This document shows positions 12,640 through 22,818 of a stretch of 64,000 bases of DNA, piece by piece. Source of the DNA: Staphylococcus hsinchuensis (GTDB lineage: Bacteria > Bacillota > Bacilli > Staphylococcales > Staphylococcaceae); NCBI RefSeq assembly GCF_038789205.1, contig NZ_CP128355.1:868001-932000 (forward strand), read 5' to 3'. The notes beneath the pieces were generated by a model. It saw only the letters and a program-made list of their open reading frames with translations. It had not been told where the DNA came from and did not search any database. Within the stretch, counting starts at the first letter, position 1. Each line of letters opens with the position of its first letter. A program made the position numbers and the translations under genes.

Positions 12640-12671
12640 GGAACTATATGTTGCTTTATTCAATAAAAAAT

Positions 12672-12714
12672 AATTATTTTCTCATGATGGTGAGAAACTG
12701 TCATGAGAGATAAT
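12672..12714 (+). promoter_or_regulatory. Hairpin in the tuf leader
   Basis: A near-perfect inverted repeat (AATTATTTTCTCATGA against TCATGAGAGATAATTTT) with a 13-nt loop lies in the 5' leader just before the tuf ribosome binding site. It has no terminal T run, so a translational or stability role is more likely than termination. Confidence 0.4.
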
Positions 12715-12752
12715 TTTAAAATAATTTTCTAACAGAATAGGAGAGATTTTAA

Positions 12753-13940
12753 ATGGCTAAAGAAAAATTTGATCGTTCAAAAGAACATGCCAATATTGGT
12801 ACTATCGGTCACGTCGACCATGGTAAAACAACTTTAACAGCTGCTATTGCAACTGTTTTAGCGAAAAACGGAGACACAGTTGCTCAATCATATGACATGA
12901 TCGACAACGCTCCAGAAGAAAAAGAACGTGGTATTACAATCAATACTGCACACATCGAGTATACTACTGACAAACGTCACTATGCTCACGTTGACTGCCC
13001 AGGACACGCTGACTATGTTAAAAACATGATCACTGGTGCTGCGCAAATGGACGGAGCTATCTTAGTAGTATCAGCTGCTGACGGCCCAATGCCACAAACT
13101 CGTGAGCACATCTTATTATCACGTAACGTTGGTGTACCAGCATTAGTTGTATTCTTAAACAAAGTTGACATGGTAGACGACGAAGAATTATTAGAATTAG
13201 TTGAAATGGAAGTTCGTGACTTATTAAGCGAATACGACTTCCCAGGTGACGATGTACCTGTAATCTCAGGTTCAGCTCTTAAAGCATTAGAAGGCGAAGC
13301 TGAATACGAAGAAAAAATCTTAGAATTAATGCAAAATGTTGACGATTACATTCCAACACCAGACCGTGACTCAGACAAGCCATTCATGATGCCAGTTGAG
13401 GACGTATTCTCAATCACTGGTCGTGGTACTGTTGCTACAGGCCGTGTTGAACGTGGTCAAATCAAAGTCGGTGAAGAAATCGAAATCATCGGTATGCAAG
13501 AAGAATCAAGCAAAACTACAGTTACTGGTGTAGAAATGTTCCGTAAATTATTAGACTATGCTGAAGCTGGTGACAACATCGGTGCATTATTACGTGGTGT
13601 TGCACGTGAAGATGTACAACGTGGTCAAGTTTTAGCTGCTCCTGGAACTATCACTCCACACACTAAATTCAAAGCGGAAGTTTACGTTTTATCTAAAGAC
13701 GAAGGTGGACGTCACACTCCATTCTTCACTAACTACCGCCCACAATTCTATTTCCGTACTACAGACGTAACAGGCGTTGTTAACTTACAAGAAGGTACAG
13801 AAATGGTTATGCCTGGCGATAACGTTGAAATGAACGTTGAGTTAATTTCACCAATCGCTATCGAAGATGGTACTCGTTTCTCAATCCGTGAAGGTGGACG
13901 TACTGTTGGATCAGGCGTTGTAACTGAAATCCACGAATAA
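12753..13940 (+). CDS. tuf: Elongation factor Tu
   Basis: 395-aa GTPase that delivers aminoacyl-tRNA to the ribosome. The P-loop GHVDHGKT is at about residues 19-26, followed by [12 protein letters not shown] and NKVDMVDD. The domain II and III segments ([28 protein letters not shown]) are intact. ATG 12753 follows AGGAGAG. Codon choice is strongly biased, as expected for a very highly expressed gene. A strong terminator follows. Confidence 0.99.
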   Translation: MAKEKFDRSKEHANIGTIGHVDHGKTTLTAAIATVLAKNGDTVAQSYDMIDNAPEEKERGITINTAHIEYTTDKRHYAHVDCPGHADYVKNMITGAAQMDGAILVVSAADGPMPQTREHILLSRNVGVPALVVFLNKVDMVDDEELLELVEMEVRDLLSEYDFPGDDVPVISGSALKALEGEAEYEEKILELMQNVDDYIPTPDRDSDKPFMMPVEDVFSITGRGTVATGRVERGQIKVGEEIEIIGMQEESSKTTVTGVEMFRKLLDYAEAGDNIGALLRGVAREDVQRGQVLAAPGTITPHTKFKAEVYVLSKDEGGRHTPFFTNYRPQFYFRTTDVTGVVNLQEGTEMVMPGDNVEMNVELISPIAIEDGTRFSIREGGRTVGSGVVTEIHE

Positions 13941-13963
13941 TCTCTATATTTGCTAGAAATATT

Positions 13964-13994
13964 AAGAGCCTCCCAAAAGGGAGGCTCTTTTTTT
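13964..13994 (+). terminator. Intrinsic terminator after tuf
   Basis: An 11-bp perfect stem (AAGAGCCTCCC / GGGAGGCTCTT) with an AAAA loop is followed by a run of seven T. It ends the str operon. Confidence 0.95.
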
Positions 13995-14027
13995 GCTATT
14001 ATTTTCTTTAACTTTTAGATTGCCATA

Positions 14028-15218
14028 TCATTTATTTTTTTTCACATGAATAACATCTTCTAATTCTAATATTTTCATAAATTCACTTGTGGCGTATTTC
14101 ATCGCTTGCTCATCAATATTAAATTTAGGACTGTGGTGAGGGTAATCTGTCTCTTTCTGCTTATTGCCACATCCTGTTAAAAAGAACGCACCTGGTCTTA
14201 CTTTTTGATAATGTGAAAAATCTTCTCCTACCATCATTAAATCAGCTTCGTTAAATCTTAGATTGATTTCATTTGCTGCTTGTTTAACTATTTCATAACA
14301 ATTTGCATTATTGTTAACTGGTAAATATCCTTTTATATATTCAAAATCATAGGTTATATCATTGGCTATAGATAAGCCTTTTAATAATTTCTCTAATTTT
14401 TCTATAATGTGGTCTTGAACCTCAGTATCAAATATTCGGACTGTGCCTTTACAAACTGCTGAGTCTGGTATGACATTATCAGCTGCACCTGCTTGTATCA
14501 TACCGAAACTAATAACGGCTTGTTTAACTGGATCTATTGTTCTTGAAACAAGCTTTTGCGTACTTAAAATGAACTCAGATAATATAACGATTGGGTCTAT
14601 GGTCTCATGTGGTTTGGTCCCATGGCCACCTCTACCGTTGATTGTTATTTGGAATTCATCAGGTGAAGCCATCATTGGTCCAGGTCGAGAATAAATCGTA
14701 CCAGTAGGATAACCACTCCATAGGTGGTTTCCATAAATTCGGTCAACATTTTGTAGGCAACCAGCATCAATCATTTCTTGAGAGCCACCAGGCATAAGTT
14801 CTTCTCCATATTGGAAGATAAGCACCACATCACCATTTAAGCAATTTAAATGTTCTTCTATTAAATCAGCTACACCTAGTAAAGTTGCAGTATGACCATC
14901 ATGACCACACGCATGCATGACTCCTTTATTTTTTGATTTGTAAGGCACATCGGCTAACTCTTCAATAGGTAATGCGTCAAAGTCAGCACGCAAGGCAATC
15001 GTTGGTCCGTCACCTCTACCTTTAAATGTAGCAATGATTCCATTTCTACCTACAGGAGCTTGTATATCACATGATAATTGACTCAAGTGACTTAAGATAA
15101 ATTCATGTGTGTGGTGTTCTTTAAATGAAAGTTCAGGATATTGGTGTAAGTAACGACGGATTTGTATCATTTTATTCTCTTTTTCACTCGCAAGTTGGAA
15201 CCAATCAATCATGATCAT
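14028..15218 (-). CDS. M20 family amidohydrolase (N-acyl-amino-acid or peptide hydrolase)
   Basis: 396-aa metallopeptidase of the HipO/AbgB-like M20D group. The LRADFDALP motif is at about 77-84 and HACGHDGHT at about 102-110, holding the metal ligands Cys104, His106 and His109. A QYGEE catalytic Glu segment follows, and the GRGGHG lid-domain motif is present. The substrate cannot be read from sequence; relatives remove acyl or acetyl groups from amino acids, diaminopimelate or cysteine conjugates. Two in-frame ATGs (15218 and 15212) fit the AGGAAGG ribosome binding site. The same gene follows tuf in S. aureus, and it is divergent from kbl. Confidence 0.85.
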   Translation of the reverse strand: MIMIDWFQLASEKENKMIQIRRYLHQYPELSFKEHHTHEFILSHLSQLSCDIQAPVGRNGIIATFKGRGDGPTIALRADFDALPIEELADVPYKSKNKGVMHACGHDGHTATLLGVADLIEEHLNCLNGDVVLIFQYGEELMPGGSQEMIDAGCLQNVDRIYGNHLWSGYPTGTIYSRPGPMMASPDEFQITINGRGGHGTKPHETIDPIVILSEFILSTQKLVSRTIDPVKQAVISFGMIQAGAADNVIPDSAVCKGTVRIFDTEVQDHIIEKLEKLLKGLSIANDITYDFEYIKGYLPVNNNANCYEIVKQAANEINLRFNEADLMMVGEDFSHYQKVRPGAFFLTGCGNKQKETDYPHHSPKFNIDEQAMKYATSEFMKILELEDVIHVKKNK

Positions 15219-15385
15219 CCATCCTTCCTGTTTATTTTTAATAAGTATATCATTTAACTTATAGGCTATGTAGGTGAAATTGAGATCAAAGTACGCGCAT
15301 TTTCAACTAAAGTAATAATTCTTCCTTAACATTATAAAATAAGGTATGATTAAAGTGATTAATACTATTCAAAGGGGGATGTGTC

Positions 15386-16576
15386 ATGGTTCAATCTCTA
15401 CACTCATTTTTAGATGACAACATTCAATATTTAAAAGATAACGGTCTATATAACGAAATTGATTCAATCGAAGGTGCCAACGGACCGGAAATAAAGATTA
15501 ATGGTAAGCAATACATCAACTTATCTTCTAACAACTATTTAGGTCTTGCGACAGACGAAGATTTAAAGCAAGCTGCTAAAGAAGCAATCGATTCTCACGG
15601 CGTAGGTGCTGGTGCAGTAAGATCGATTAATGGAACACTTGATTTACATGACGAATTAGAAGAAACACTTGCTGAATTTAAAGGTACAGAAGCTGCTATT
15701 GCCTATCAATCTGGGTTTAACTGTAATATGGCTGCAATTTCTGCAGTAATGAATAAGCATGATGCAATCTTATCTGATGAACTGAATCACGCTTCTATTA
15801 TTGATGGTTGTCGCTTATCTAAAGCTAAGATCATTCGCGTAAACCATTCTGATATGGATGATTTAAGAGCAAAAGCGAAAGAGGCTGTAGAATCAGGACA
15901 ATTTAACAAAGTTATGTATATTACTGATGGCGTATTTAGTATGGATGGTGATGTAGCAAAGTTACCTGAAATTGTAGAAATTGCTGAAACATACGGTTTG
16001 ATTACGTACGTAGATGATGCTCATGGTTCTGGCGTAATGGGGAAAGGCGCTGGTACGGTGAAACATTTCGGTTTACAAGATAAGATAGATTTTCAAATTG
16101 GAACATTATCTAAAGCAATTGGAGTAGTTGGTGGGTATGTAGCAGGTACGCAATCACTCATCGATTGGTTGAAGGCACAATCAAGACCATTCCTTTTCTC
16201 TACATCATTAGCACCAGGAGATACAAAAGCAATTACTGAAGCCGTTAAAAAGCTTATGAATTCAACTGAATTACATGACAAATTATGGGATAACGGGAAT
16301 TACTTAAAGGCTGGATTAAAAGATTTAGGATTTAATATTGGCGAGTCAGAATCACCAATCACACCTGTCATTATTGGAGATGAAAAGGAAACACAAATGT
16401 TCAGCCAACGTTTAAAGGAAGAAGGCGTCTATGTTAAATCAATTGTCTTCCCTACAGTACCAAAAGGAACAGGCCGTGTGAGAAATATGCCAACAGCCGC
16501 ACATACTAAAGAAATGTTAGATCAAGCTCTGAAGGCATATGAAAAGGTTGGAAAAGAACTCGGTACGATTAAGTAA
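15386..16576 (+). CDS. kbl: Glycine C-acetyltransferase (2-amino-3-ketobutyrate CoA ligase)
   Basis: PLP enzyme of the alpha-oxoamine synthase family, 396 aa, that splits 2-amino-3-ketobutyrate with CoA to glycine and acetyl-CoA, the second step of threonine breakdown. The [10 protein letters not shown] motif starts at residue 210 and the PLP-binding lysine is K243 in [15 protein letters not shown] 15386 follows AAAGGGGG. The first enzyme of the pathway, the SDR-type threonine dehydrogenase, is encoded 27 kb away at 44091; in S. aureus these genes are close neighbours. A BioF activity is the main alternative, but there are no biotin genes nearby. Confidence 0.88.
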   Translation: MVQSLHSFLDDNIQYLKDNGLYNEIDSIEGANGPEIKINGKQYINLSSNNYLGLATDEDLKQAAKEAIDSHGVGAGAVRSINGTLDLHDELEETLAEFKGTEAAIAYQSGFNCNMAAISAVMNKHDAILSDELNHASIIDGCRLSKAKIIRVNHSDMDDLRAKAKEAVESGQFNKVMYITDGVFSMDGDVAKLPEIVEIAETYGLITYVDDAHGSGVMGKGAGTVKHFGLQDKIDFQIGTLSKAIGVVGGYVAGTQSLIDWLKAQSRPFLFSTSLAPGDTKAITEAVKKLMNSTELHDKLWDNGNYLKAGLKDLGFNIGESESPITPVIIGDEKETQMFSQRLKEEGVYVKSIVFPTVPKGTGRVRNMPTAAHTKEMLDQALKAYEKVGKELGTIK

Positions 16577-16594
16577 TTAAAAACATAACATAAC

Positions 16595-16642
16595 ATAACG
16601 TTCGAAGATAAAGTATCGCAATTTTCGAACGTTATATTTTTG
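16595..16642 (+). terminator. Intrinsic terminator after kbl
   Basis: A 12-bp inverted repeat (ATAACGTTCGAA / TTCGAACGTTAT) with a 17-nt loop is followed by ATTTTTG. Confidence 0.75.
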
Positions 16643-16790
16643 TCGAAAATGCAATATTTTAATAAATAAATGTGGTTGCATTTCATTTTTATAGGTCTTA
16701 TTATGAGAGCGTTAGCTAATTTTATATCATAGTGTTCATATGAAACGTAAAAACAGAAATTGAATGTTGTAACGGAAGGGAGCGTCAAAA

Positions 16791-17294
16791 ATGGAATTTA
16801 GAGAATTAACCATGGCAGATGAACCACTATATTGTAACTATATCAGCGAATGGATTGACCATGATGAAAAGATTGTGCCAAGTATAACAAACATTACGAG
16901 ATATGATAATTTTTCACAATTAGTTCATTTCTTAGCAGATAGTAAATCAAGTGATGGTTTTGTAGATAATACAACACTATTTTTAATTGATGATGACGAA
17001 ATCATAGGAGCTGCCAATATACGTCATGAACTCAATGACCGTTTGAAAAAAGCTGTGGGACATATCGGATATGGCGTTCGAAAAAAATATCGTGGCAAAG
17101 GCTATGGTACAAAAATTCTTAAAAAATCGTTAGATTATGCCTCAAGAATTGGAATTACAGAAGTTTTAGTAACGTGTAAACAAGGCAATGACGCTTCAGC
17201 CGCTGTCATAATGAACAATGGTGGAGAAGAAATTGAGTCATATCATAGAGAAGATGGCACAGTATTTCGTAGATTTATCATAGAAAATGGATAA
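16791..17294 (+). CDS. GNAT family N-acetyltransferase
   Basis: 167-aa acetyltransferase with the acetyl-CoA-binding motif A, R101-GKGYG-106, preceded by the beta-strand segment HIGYGVRKKY and followed by a typical helix. The late segment VTCKQGNDASAAVIMNNGGEE (residues ~125-145) resembles the C-terminal half of small-molecule or amino-acid acetyltransferases of the YkkB/YafP type. The substrate is unknown. ATG 16791 follows GGAAGGGAG. It stands alone between two terminators, so it is its own transcript. Confidence 0.85.
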   Translation: MEFRELTMADEPLYCNYISEWIDHDEKIVPSITNITRYDNFSQLVHFLADSKSSDGFVDNTTLFLIDDDEIIGAANIRHELNDRLKKAVGHIGYGVRKKYRGKGYGTKILKKSLDYASRIGITEVLVTCKQGNDASAAVIMNNGGEEIESYHREDGTVFRRFIIENG

Positions 17295-17313
17295 AATATT
17301 ATAAAATGAGTAG

Positions 17314-17356
17314 AACCCTCTAACCTTCGTGATATTGCGAAGGTTAGAGGGTTTTT
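17314..17356 (+). terminator. Intrinsic terminator after the GNAT gene
   Basis: A 16-bp perfect stem (AACCCTCTAACCTTCG and its complement) with an 8-nt loop ends in TTTTTG. It insulates the capsule operon from upstream transcription. Confidence 0.93.
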
Positions 17357-17465
17357 GTTGTTTTACAAAATTATTGCGCCCTAAAATGTAAATTACAACA
17401 AGGTTATATAATTATTAAGTATGTGTAAATTCAAGAAAAAATATTTTCAAAAGCGAAAAAGAGTC

Positions 17466-17494
17466 TTGTACAAAACTGATTTATTTGGTTTAAT
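17466..17494 (+). promoter_or_regulatory. Candidate promoter of the exopolysaccharide operon
   Basis: TTGTAC (17466-17471) and TTTAAT (17489-17494) are 17 bp apart, about 30 bp before the ribosome binding site of capA. The surrounding ~100 bp are very AT-rich. The match is moderate, consistent with a regulated promoter. Confidence 0.45.
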
Positions 17495-17527
17495 AATATT
17501 AAATTTAACTTTTTTCAGGAGGTATAC

Positions 17528-18193
17528 ATGGAAAGTACAGTGGATTTAACTAAGATCTTAAAGATGCTAAAGAATAATTTGAAATTATTAATTATACTAC
17601 CTTTAATATTCTTACTCATCAGTGCAATAATTTCATTTTTCTTTATAGACAATAAATATCAGGCAACTACCCAAGTACTCGTAAATGAAAAAGAAAAAGA
17701 CCCCAAGATGATGGCACAAGAAGTTCAAAGCAACATACAACTAGTGAATACATACTCGGAAATAGTAAAAAGCCCTAGAATTATTAATAAAGTATCAGAA
17801 AAGTTAGACAACAAATACACATCTAAAGAACTTGAAAGTATGTTATCGGTAAATAATCAAGCAGAAACTCAGTTATTAAATATCAATATTACAAGTAAAG
17901 ATAAAAAAGAATCTGAGAAAATAGCGAATGCTTACGCAAATGTGTTTAGTAAGGAAGTTCCCAAAATTATGAGTGTAGATAACGTTTCTATATTATCTCA
18001 TGCAGACGGAACGAGTAAGCAAGTAGAGCCTAAAACAATTATCAATTTAGCGTTAGGTATATTTATTGGTTTAGCATTAGCTCTATTAATCATAGGATTT
18101 AAAGCACTGTTTGATAAACGTATTAAAAATGAAGAAGATGTTGAACGACTACTAGATATACCAGTATTAGGTTCAATACAGAAATATGAGTAG
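17528..18193 (+). CDS. capA: CapA-type chain-length regulator / tyrosine-kinase activator
   Basis: 221-aa Wzz-family membrane adaptor that activates the CapB tyrosine kinase and helps set polysaccharide chain length. It has two membrane segments (about residues 18-40 and 170-190) flanking an extracytoplasmic loop. A short C-terminal cytoplasmic tail (FDKRIKNEEDVERLLDIPVLGSI) is the part that contacts the kinase in Gram-positive systems. ATG 17528 follows CAGGAGG. It is the first gene of the operon, 14 nt before capB. Split CapA/CapB pairs like this are typical of Firmicutes. Confidence 0.9.
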   Translation: MESTVDLTKILKMLKNNLKLLIILPLIFLLISAIISFFFIDNKYQATTQVLVNEKEKDPKMMAQEVQSNIQLVNTYSEIVKSPRIINKVSEKLDNKYTSKELESMLSVNNQAETQLLNINITSKDKKESEKIANAYANVFSKEVPKIMSVDNVSILSHADGTSKQVEPKTIINLALGIFIGLALALLIIGFKALFDKRIKNEEDVERLLDIPVLGSIQKYE

Positions 18194-18207
18194 AAGGGAA
18201 TGTAAAT

Positions 18208-18903
18208 ATGTCTAGATCTAAACGAAATGTTTCACCATTAATAGTGCATAATAAACCCAAATCTATTGTCAGTGAGAAATTTAGAGGTATTCGTTCAAAC
18301 ATTATGTTTTCGAATGCAAATGAAGAGATTGGGAGTGTTTTGATATCTTCTGAGAAACCATCATCTGGTAAAAGTACAGTTTCTGCTAATTTAGCAATTA
18401 CTTACGCCCAAGCAGGTTATAAAACTTTAGTAATCGATGGAGATATGAGAAAGCCCACACAACATTATTTGTTTAATTTATCAAACCAAAGCGGTCTTTC
18501 TAATTTAATTATTGGTAAAGTAATTAAAAAAGATGCAATAAAAAATACGCACGTAGACAATTTAGATGTTTTAACGGCAGGTCCAGTGCCACCAAATCCA
18601 TCTGAATTAATTGGTTCAAAAAAATTTGAAGAATTGTTTCAACATTTATTAGCAGAGTACGATTTTATTGTAATAGACACTCCGCCAGTGACTACTGTGA
18701 CTGATGCACAATTGTATGCACAGTTGGTAGAAAATTGCATCTTAGTCATTGATAGTGAAAAAAATGATAAGAAAGAAGTCATTAAAGCCAAAGAATTACT
18801 AGAAAAATCTTTTGGAAAAGTAATTGGTGTTGTATTTAATAAGTCAAAAGTAGAAAAGAATTCAAATTATTACAATTACTATGGAGATGAGGGCAATGTT
18901 TGA
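18208..18903 (+). CDS. capB: CapB-type bacterial tyrosine kinase
   Basis: 231-aa BY-kinase that autophosphorylates on a C-terminal tyrosine cluster and controls polysaccharide assembly. Walker A (SSEKPSSGKST) ends at about residue 57, Walker A' VIDGDMRKP is at 75-83 and Walker B FIVIDTPP at 153-160. The C-terminal tyrosines are Y221, Y222, Y224 and Y225 in NYYNYYGDEG. ATG 18208 follows AAGGGAATG. Its last 8 bases overlap the start of the phosphatase gene, so the three control proteins are translationally coupled. Confidence 0.93.
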   Translation: MSRSKRNVSPLIVHNKPKSIVSEKFRGIRSNIMFSNANEEIGSVLISSEKPSSGKSTVSANLAITYAQAGYKTLVIDGDMRKPTQHYLFNLSNQSGLSNLIIGKVIKKDAIKNTHVDNLDVLTAGPVPPNPSELIGSKKFEELFQHLLAEYDFIVIDTPPVTTVTDAQLYAQLVENCILVIDSEKNDKKEVIKAKELLEKSFGKVIGVVFNKSKVEKNSNYYNYYGDEGNV

Positions 18904-19663
18904 TATACATAATCATATTTTGATTAATGTAGATGATGGGCCTCAATCGAAAGAAGAAGCTATTACTTTACTTAAGCAAGCATCGAACGAAGGCGTGACA
19001 GATATTATTGCCACACCACATCACTTAACGACACGTTTTAATAATGATATTCAATCAGTAAAAAATAATATCAATACTTTAAAAGAGTTAATCAATGAAG
19101 AAAAAATAAATATCAATATATACCATGGCCAAGAGATAAGAATAACGGATCGTATTATTGAGGAAATTGATACAGGTTCTATTTCCGGAATAAATGATTC
19201 GCAATATCTATTAATTGAATTCCCTTCTAATGAAGTTCCACATTATACACAAAATCTTTTTTATACATTACAAAATATGGGATATATTCCAATCATCGCA
19301 CATCCAGAGAGAAACAAAGTTATTAGTCAAGACTTGGATGTGCTTTTTGATTTGGTCAACAGTGGCGCTTTAGCACAACTTACTTCTGGATCATTGACAG
19401 GTCAATTTGGTAAAAAAGTAACGCAAAATTCAATCAAAATGATAGAAAATAACTTGGTACATTTTATTGCTTCAGATGCACATAGCACAAACGAAAGACC
19501 ATTTATAATGAATTCACTCTTCGATAACAAGAAATTAGAAGATTATCATGGGGATTTAAATGAATATTTAACAAATGCAAAAAAATTAATAAATAATGAA
19601 AAAATCACTAAATATAGACCAATTCAAGATTATAAAAAGAAAAAGTGGTTTGGGATATTTTAG
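18896..19663 (+). CDS. capC: CapC/YwqE-type manganese-dependent protein tyrosine phosphatase
   Basis: 255-aa PHP-domain phosphatase that dephosphorylates the BY-kinase. The metal-binding HNH starts at His5 (FDIHNHI), with further motifs TPHH at about 40-43, HPERN and SDAHS later. The start is ATG 18896 inside the overlap with capB; an upstream in-frame ATG would extend into capB without a ribosome binding site of its own. The family equals S. aureus Cap5C/Cap8C and B. subtilis YwqE. Confidence 0.9.
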   Translation: MFDIHNHILINVDDGPQSKEEAITLLKQASNEGVTDIIATPHHLTTRFNNDIQSVKNNINTLKELINEEKININIYHGQEIRITDRIIEEIDTGSISGINDSQYLLIEFPSNEVPHYTQNLFYTLQNMGYIPIIAHPERNKVISQDLDVLFDLVNSGALAQLTSGSLTGQFGKKVTQNSIKMIENNLVHFIASDAHSTNERPFIMNSLFDNKKLEDYHGDLNEYLTNAKKLINNEKITKYRPIQDYKKKKWFGIF

Positions 19664-19687
19664 AAATAAATAAATGAGGGATGTTTT

Positions 19688-21487
19688 GTGACACAGATTT
19701 CAAAGAAAGTTCGCTTAATGGGACTAATATTAATCGATTCATTAATAGTGACTTTCTCAGTATTTTTAGGATATTTTATTCTAGAACCCTATTTTGAAAA
19801 TTATTCAATAAAAGTATTATTGTTTTCCGCAATCAGTCTTTTGGTATTTCACCATTTATTTGCTGCGTTATTTAACTTATATCATCGTGCTTGGGAATAT
19901 GCGAGTGTAAGTGAATTATTGCTAGTAGTTCGGGCAGTTTCTAGTTCTATTATTGCCACGATTGTTATCGTACCAATATTTACAGGAATATCACCATTTT
20001 TTAGATTGTATTTCATTACGTGGATGATGCATCTCATACTCATAGGTGGTTCAAGGATATTTTGGAGAATTTATCGAAAATACATTGTAGGGAAATCGGT
20101 AAAAAAAACGCCAACGCTTATTGTAGGAGCTGGGCAAGGTGGATCTTTACTAATACGACAAATGTTAAGAAGCCCTAATATGAGAATGGAACCAGTCTTA
20201 GCAGTAGATGATGATATCAATAAACAACGTATTGCGATTGCTGAAGGTGTCAAAGTACAAGGTGTTATCAATGATATACCGATGCTTGTAAAGAAATATG
20301 AAATTAAAAAAATTATTATTGCTATTCCAACTTTAAGCGCAGATAGGCTAAAAGAAATTAACGAAATTTGTAATATCGATGGCGTAGAAATGTTTAAAAT
20401 GCCAAGCATAGAAGATGTAATGTCGGGAGAATTGGAAGTAAACCAACTTAAAAAAGTGAAAATTGAAGACTTGTTAGGAAGAGACCCAGTTGAACTAGAT
20501 ATGGCAATGATTTCTAAAGAATTAACAAATAAAACAATCATGATAACGGGTGCTGGAGGCTCTATTGGCTCAGAAATCTGTAGGCAAGTATGTAAATTTA
20601 AGCCTAATAAAATTATTTTACTTGGTCATGGAGAGAATAGCATTTATTTAATCCACCATGAGCTAACTAATAAATACGGTAAAGAGATTGAAGTTATCCC
20701 AGTTATCGCAGATATTCAAAACAAAACGCGTTTACAAGAAGTGGTAAATGAATTTAAACCATATGTAATCTACCATGCTGCAGCACATAAACACGTACCA
20801 TTAATGGAATACAACCCTAGAGAAGCAGTAAGAAACAATATTATTGGTACAAGGAATATTGCTGAAACGGCAAAAGAAGTAGGAATACGAAAGTTTGTAA
20901 TGATATCAACTGATAAAGCTGTTAACCCACCTAATGTGATGGGGGCATCAAAGCGTGTTGCTGAAATGATTATACAAAGTTTAAATGAACCAGAAGGTAG
21001 CACTGACTTTGTCGTTGTACGCTTTGGTAATGTATTAGGTTCTAGAGGTTCAGTAATTCCTTTATTTAAGAAACAAATAGAAGCGGGTGGACCAGTTACA
21101 GTAACCCATCCTGATATGACGCGTTATTTTATGACTATACCAGAAGCTTCAAGACTTGTATTACAAGCAGGTGCCTTAGCACAAGGTGGAGAAGTATTTG
21201 TTTTAGATATGGGTGAACCAGTCAAAATTGTAGATTTAGCTCGAAATCTTATTCGTTTGAGTGGAAAAAAAGAAGAAGATATTGGAATCGAATTTTCTGG
21301 GATACGACCTGGAGAAAAGCTATATGAAGAATTATTAAATGAAAATGAAATACATCCAGAGCAAGTATATGAAAAAATATATATTGGTAAAGTTCGTCTC
21401 GAAAATAAATCAGAATTATATGAATTTATAGAAGAATTAAGCGAACATTTTGATAAAGAACAATTAATTAAGTTTGTAAATAAATAG
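19688..21487 (+). CDS. capD: Membrane-bound UDP-GlcNAc 4,6-dehydratase (CapD/PglF/WbpM family)
   Basis: 599-aa enzyme with about four N-terminal membrane segments (first ~130 residues), a CoA-binding-like/Rossmann linker domain (IVGAGQGGS at about 145) and a C-terminal SDR domain with GAGGSIGS at 288-295 and a STDKA active-site segment. It converts UDP-GlcNAc to the 4-keto-6-deoxy sugar. The GTG start at 19688 follows GAGGGATG. With the aminotransferase (28877) and acetyltransferase (28254) in the same operon, the product is most simply routed to UDP-di-N-acetylbacillosamine, making this the PglF equivalent. No CapN-type 4-reductase, which would lead to FucNAc, was seen. Confidence 0.9.
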   Translation: MTQISKKVRLMGLILIDSLIVTFSVFLGYFILEPYFENYSIKVLLFSAISLLVFHHLFAALFNLYHRAWEYASVSELLLVVRAVSSSIIATIVIVPIFTGISPFFRLYFITWMMHLILIGGSRIFWRIYRKYIVGKSVKKTPTLIVGAGQGGSLLIRQMLRSPNMRMEPVLAVDDDINKQRIAIAEGVKVQGVINDIPMLVKKYEIKKIIIAIPTLSADRLKEINEICNIDGVEMFKMPSIEDVMSGELEVNQLKKVKIEDLLGRDPVELDMAMISKELTNKTIMITGAGGSIGSEICRQVCKFKPNKIILLGHGENSIYLIHHELTNKYGKEIEVIPVIADIQNKTRLQEVVNEFKPYVIYHAAAHKHVPLMEYNPREAVRNNIIGTRNIAETAKEVGIRKFVMISTDKAVNPPNVMGASKRVAEMIIQSLNEPEGSTDFVVVRFGNVLGSRGSVIPLFKKQIEAGGPVTVTHPDMTRYFMTIPEASRLVLQAGALAQGGEVFVLDMGEPVKIVDLARNLIRLSGKKEEDIGIEFSGIRPGEKLYEELLNENEIHPEQVYEKIYIGKVRLENKSELYEFIEELSEHFDKEQLIKFVNK

Positions 21488-21521
21488 TTTTATATTACAG
21501 TTTTTAAAGGAGCTAATAATT

Positions 21522-22799
21522 GTGGGATTAAATAGAAAAGTAGCAGTAATTGGATTAGGTTATGTAGGAATGCCTCTAGCAGTTGCATTTGCAAAGCATT
21601 TTGAGGTTATTGGATTTGATATTGATGCAGAGAAAATTGAAAAATATAAAAACAATATTGACCCAACAGGAGAAATTGGTAGTGAGAAATTAAAGGAAAC
21701 GACACTGAACTTTACTTCATCAGAGGAAGAGATAAAAGATGCAGATTTTTATATAGTAACAGTGCCTACACCTATCAACCAAGATAATACACCTGATTTA
21801 AAACCTGTGGAAGGTGCAACTAAACTAGTAGCAAAATATGTTAATAAAGGTGATTATATCATTTATGAATCAACTGTATATCCTGGTGTAACAGAAGATA
21901 TATGCGTTCCATTAATCGAGGAAATTTCTGGTTTAAATTCACCTCATGATTTTAAAGTTGGTTATTCACCAGAAAGAATTAATCCAGGCGACAAGAAAAA
22001 CACAGTTGAGAATATTATAAAAATAGTTTCAGGTATTGATGATGAAGCATTAAATGTAATATCACAAATATATGGAAAAGTAATAAAAGCTGGCGTACAT
22101 AAAGCTTCATCAATTAAAGTCGCTGAAAGTGCTAAAGTAGTTGAAAATAGCCAAAGAGATATCAATATTGCATTTATGAATGAATTATCACAAGTATTTA
22201 ATCTGATGGGTATCAATACATTTGAAGTTATCGAAGCTATGAATACAAAATGGAACGCCCTTGGGTTTTACCCCGGATTAGTAGGGGGCCACTGTATTGG
22301 GGTAGATCCATATTACTTTATATATCAAGCAGAAAACTTAGGTTATTATTCACAAATAATTTCAGCAGGAAGAAAGATTAACAATCAAATGACGCAATTT
22401 GTTTCCCAAAATATAGTGAAAGAATTGATGAAAAATAATAAAGCTTCTAACTGTAACATTGTTGTAGCGGGATTAACTTTTAAAGAGGATACACCAGATT
22501 TTAGAAATTCAAAAGTCTTAGATGTCATAAAAGAACTAAATGACTATGGAATTAAACCAAATATAGTAGACCCGTTCGCAAAAAGTTTTAAAGGAGAAAT
22601 TGATGGTGTAATTACCAGTGAGTTTAAATCCGATAAACCTATTGATGTACTGATCTATGCTGTAAATCATAAAGCATTTAAAGATATTGAAGATGAGACA
22701 TTTATAAATAGCTTAAATCAAGATTCAGCTATAATTGTAGATTTAAAAAATAGATTTAAACAATATGCTAGTGATAAAAGAAAATACTGGTCATTATAA
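21522..22799 (+). CDS. UDP-N-acetylhexosamine 6-dehydrogenase (TviB/WbpO type)
   Basis: 425-aa nucleotide-sugar dehydrogenase. The NAD-binding GLGYVGMP is at residues 11-18, the central segment carries the YESTVYPG signature of the WbpO/TviB subgroup, and the catalytic cysteine is C258 in GGHCIGVDPYY. It should oxidise a UDP-HexNAc to the uronic acid, putting an acidic sugar into the polymer. Which epimer is used (Glc, Gal or Man) cannot be read here; no 4-epimerase or 2-epimerase is encoded in the cluster. The start is GTG 21522 after AAAGGAGC. Confidence 0.85.
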   Translation: MGLNRKVAVIGLGYVGMPLAVAFAKHFEVIGFDIDAEKIEKYKNNIDPTGEIGSEKLKETTLNFTSSEEEIKDADFYIVTVPTPINQDNTPDLKPVEGATKLVAKYVNKGDYIIYESTVYPGVTEDICVPLIEEISGLNSPHDFKVGYSPERINPGDKKNTVENIIKIVSGIDDEALNVISQIYGKVIKAGVHKASSIKVAESAKVVENSQRDINIAFMNELSQVFNLMGINTFEVIEAMNTKWNALGFYPGLVGGHCIGVDPYYFIYQAENLGYYSQIISAGRKINNQMTQFVSQNIVKELMKNNKASNCNIVVAGLTFKEDTPDFRNSKVLDVIKELNDYGIKPNIVDPFAKSFKGEIDGVITSEFKSDKPIDVLIYAVNHKAFKDIEDETFINSLNQDSAIIVDLKNRFKQYASDKRKYWSL

Positions 22800-22818
22800 A
22801 AAGAAAGAGGGAATCTGT

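Noticed and set aside
20071-20541. Minus-strand ORF of 156 codons inside the 4,6-dehydratase gene
   Set aside because: Antisense shadow with no ribosome binding site; the plus-strand product is a clear enzyme.
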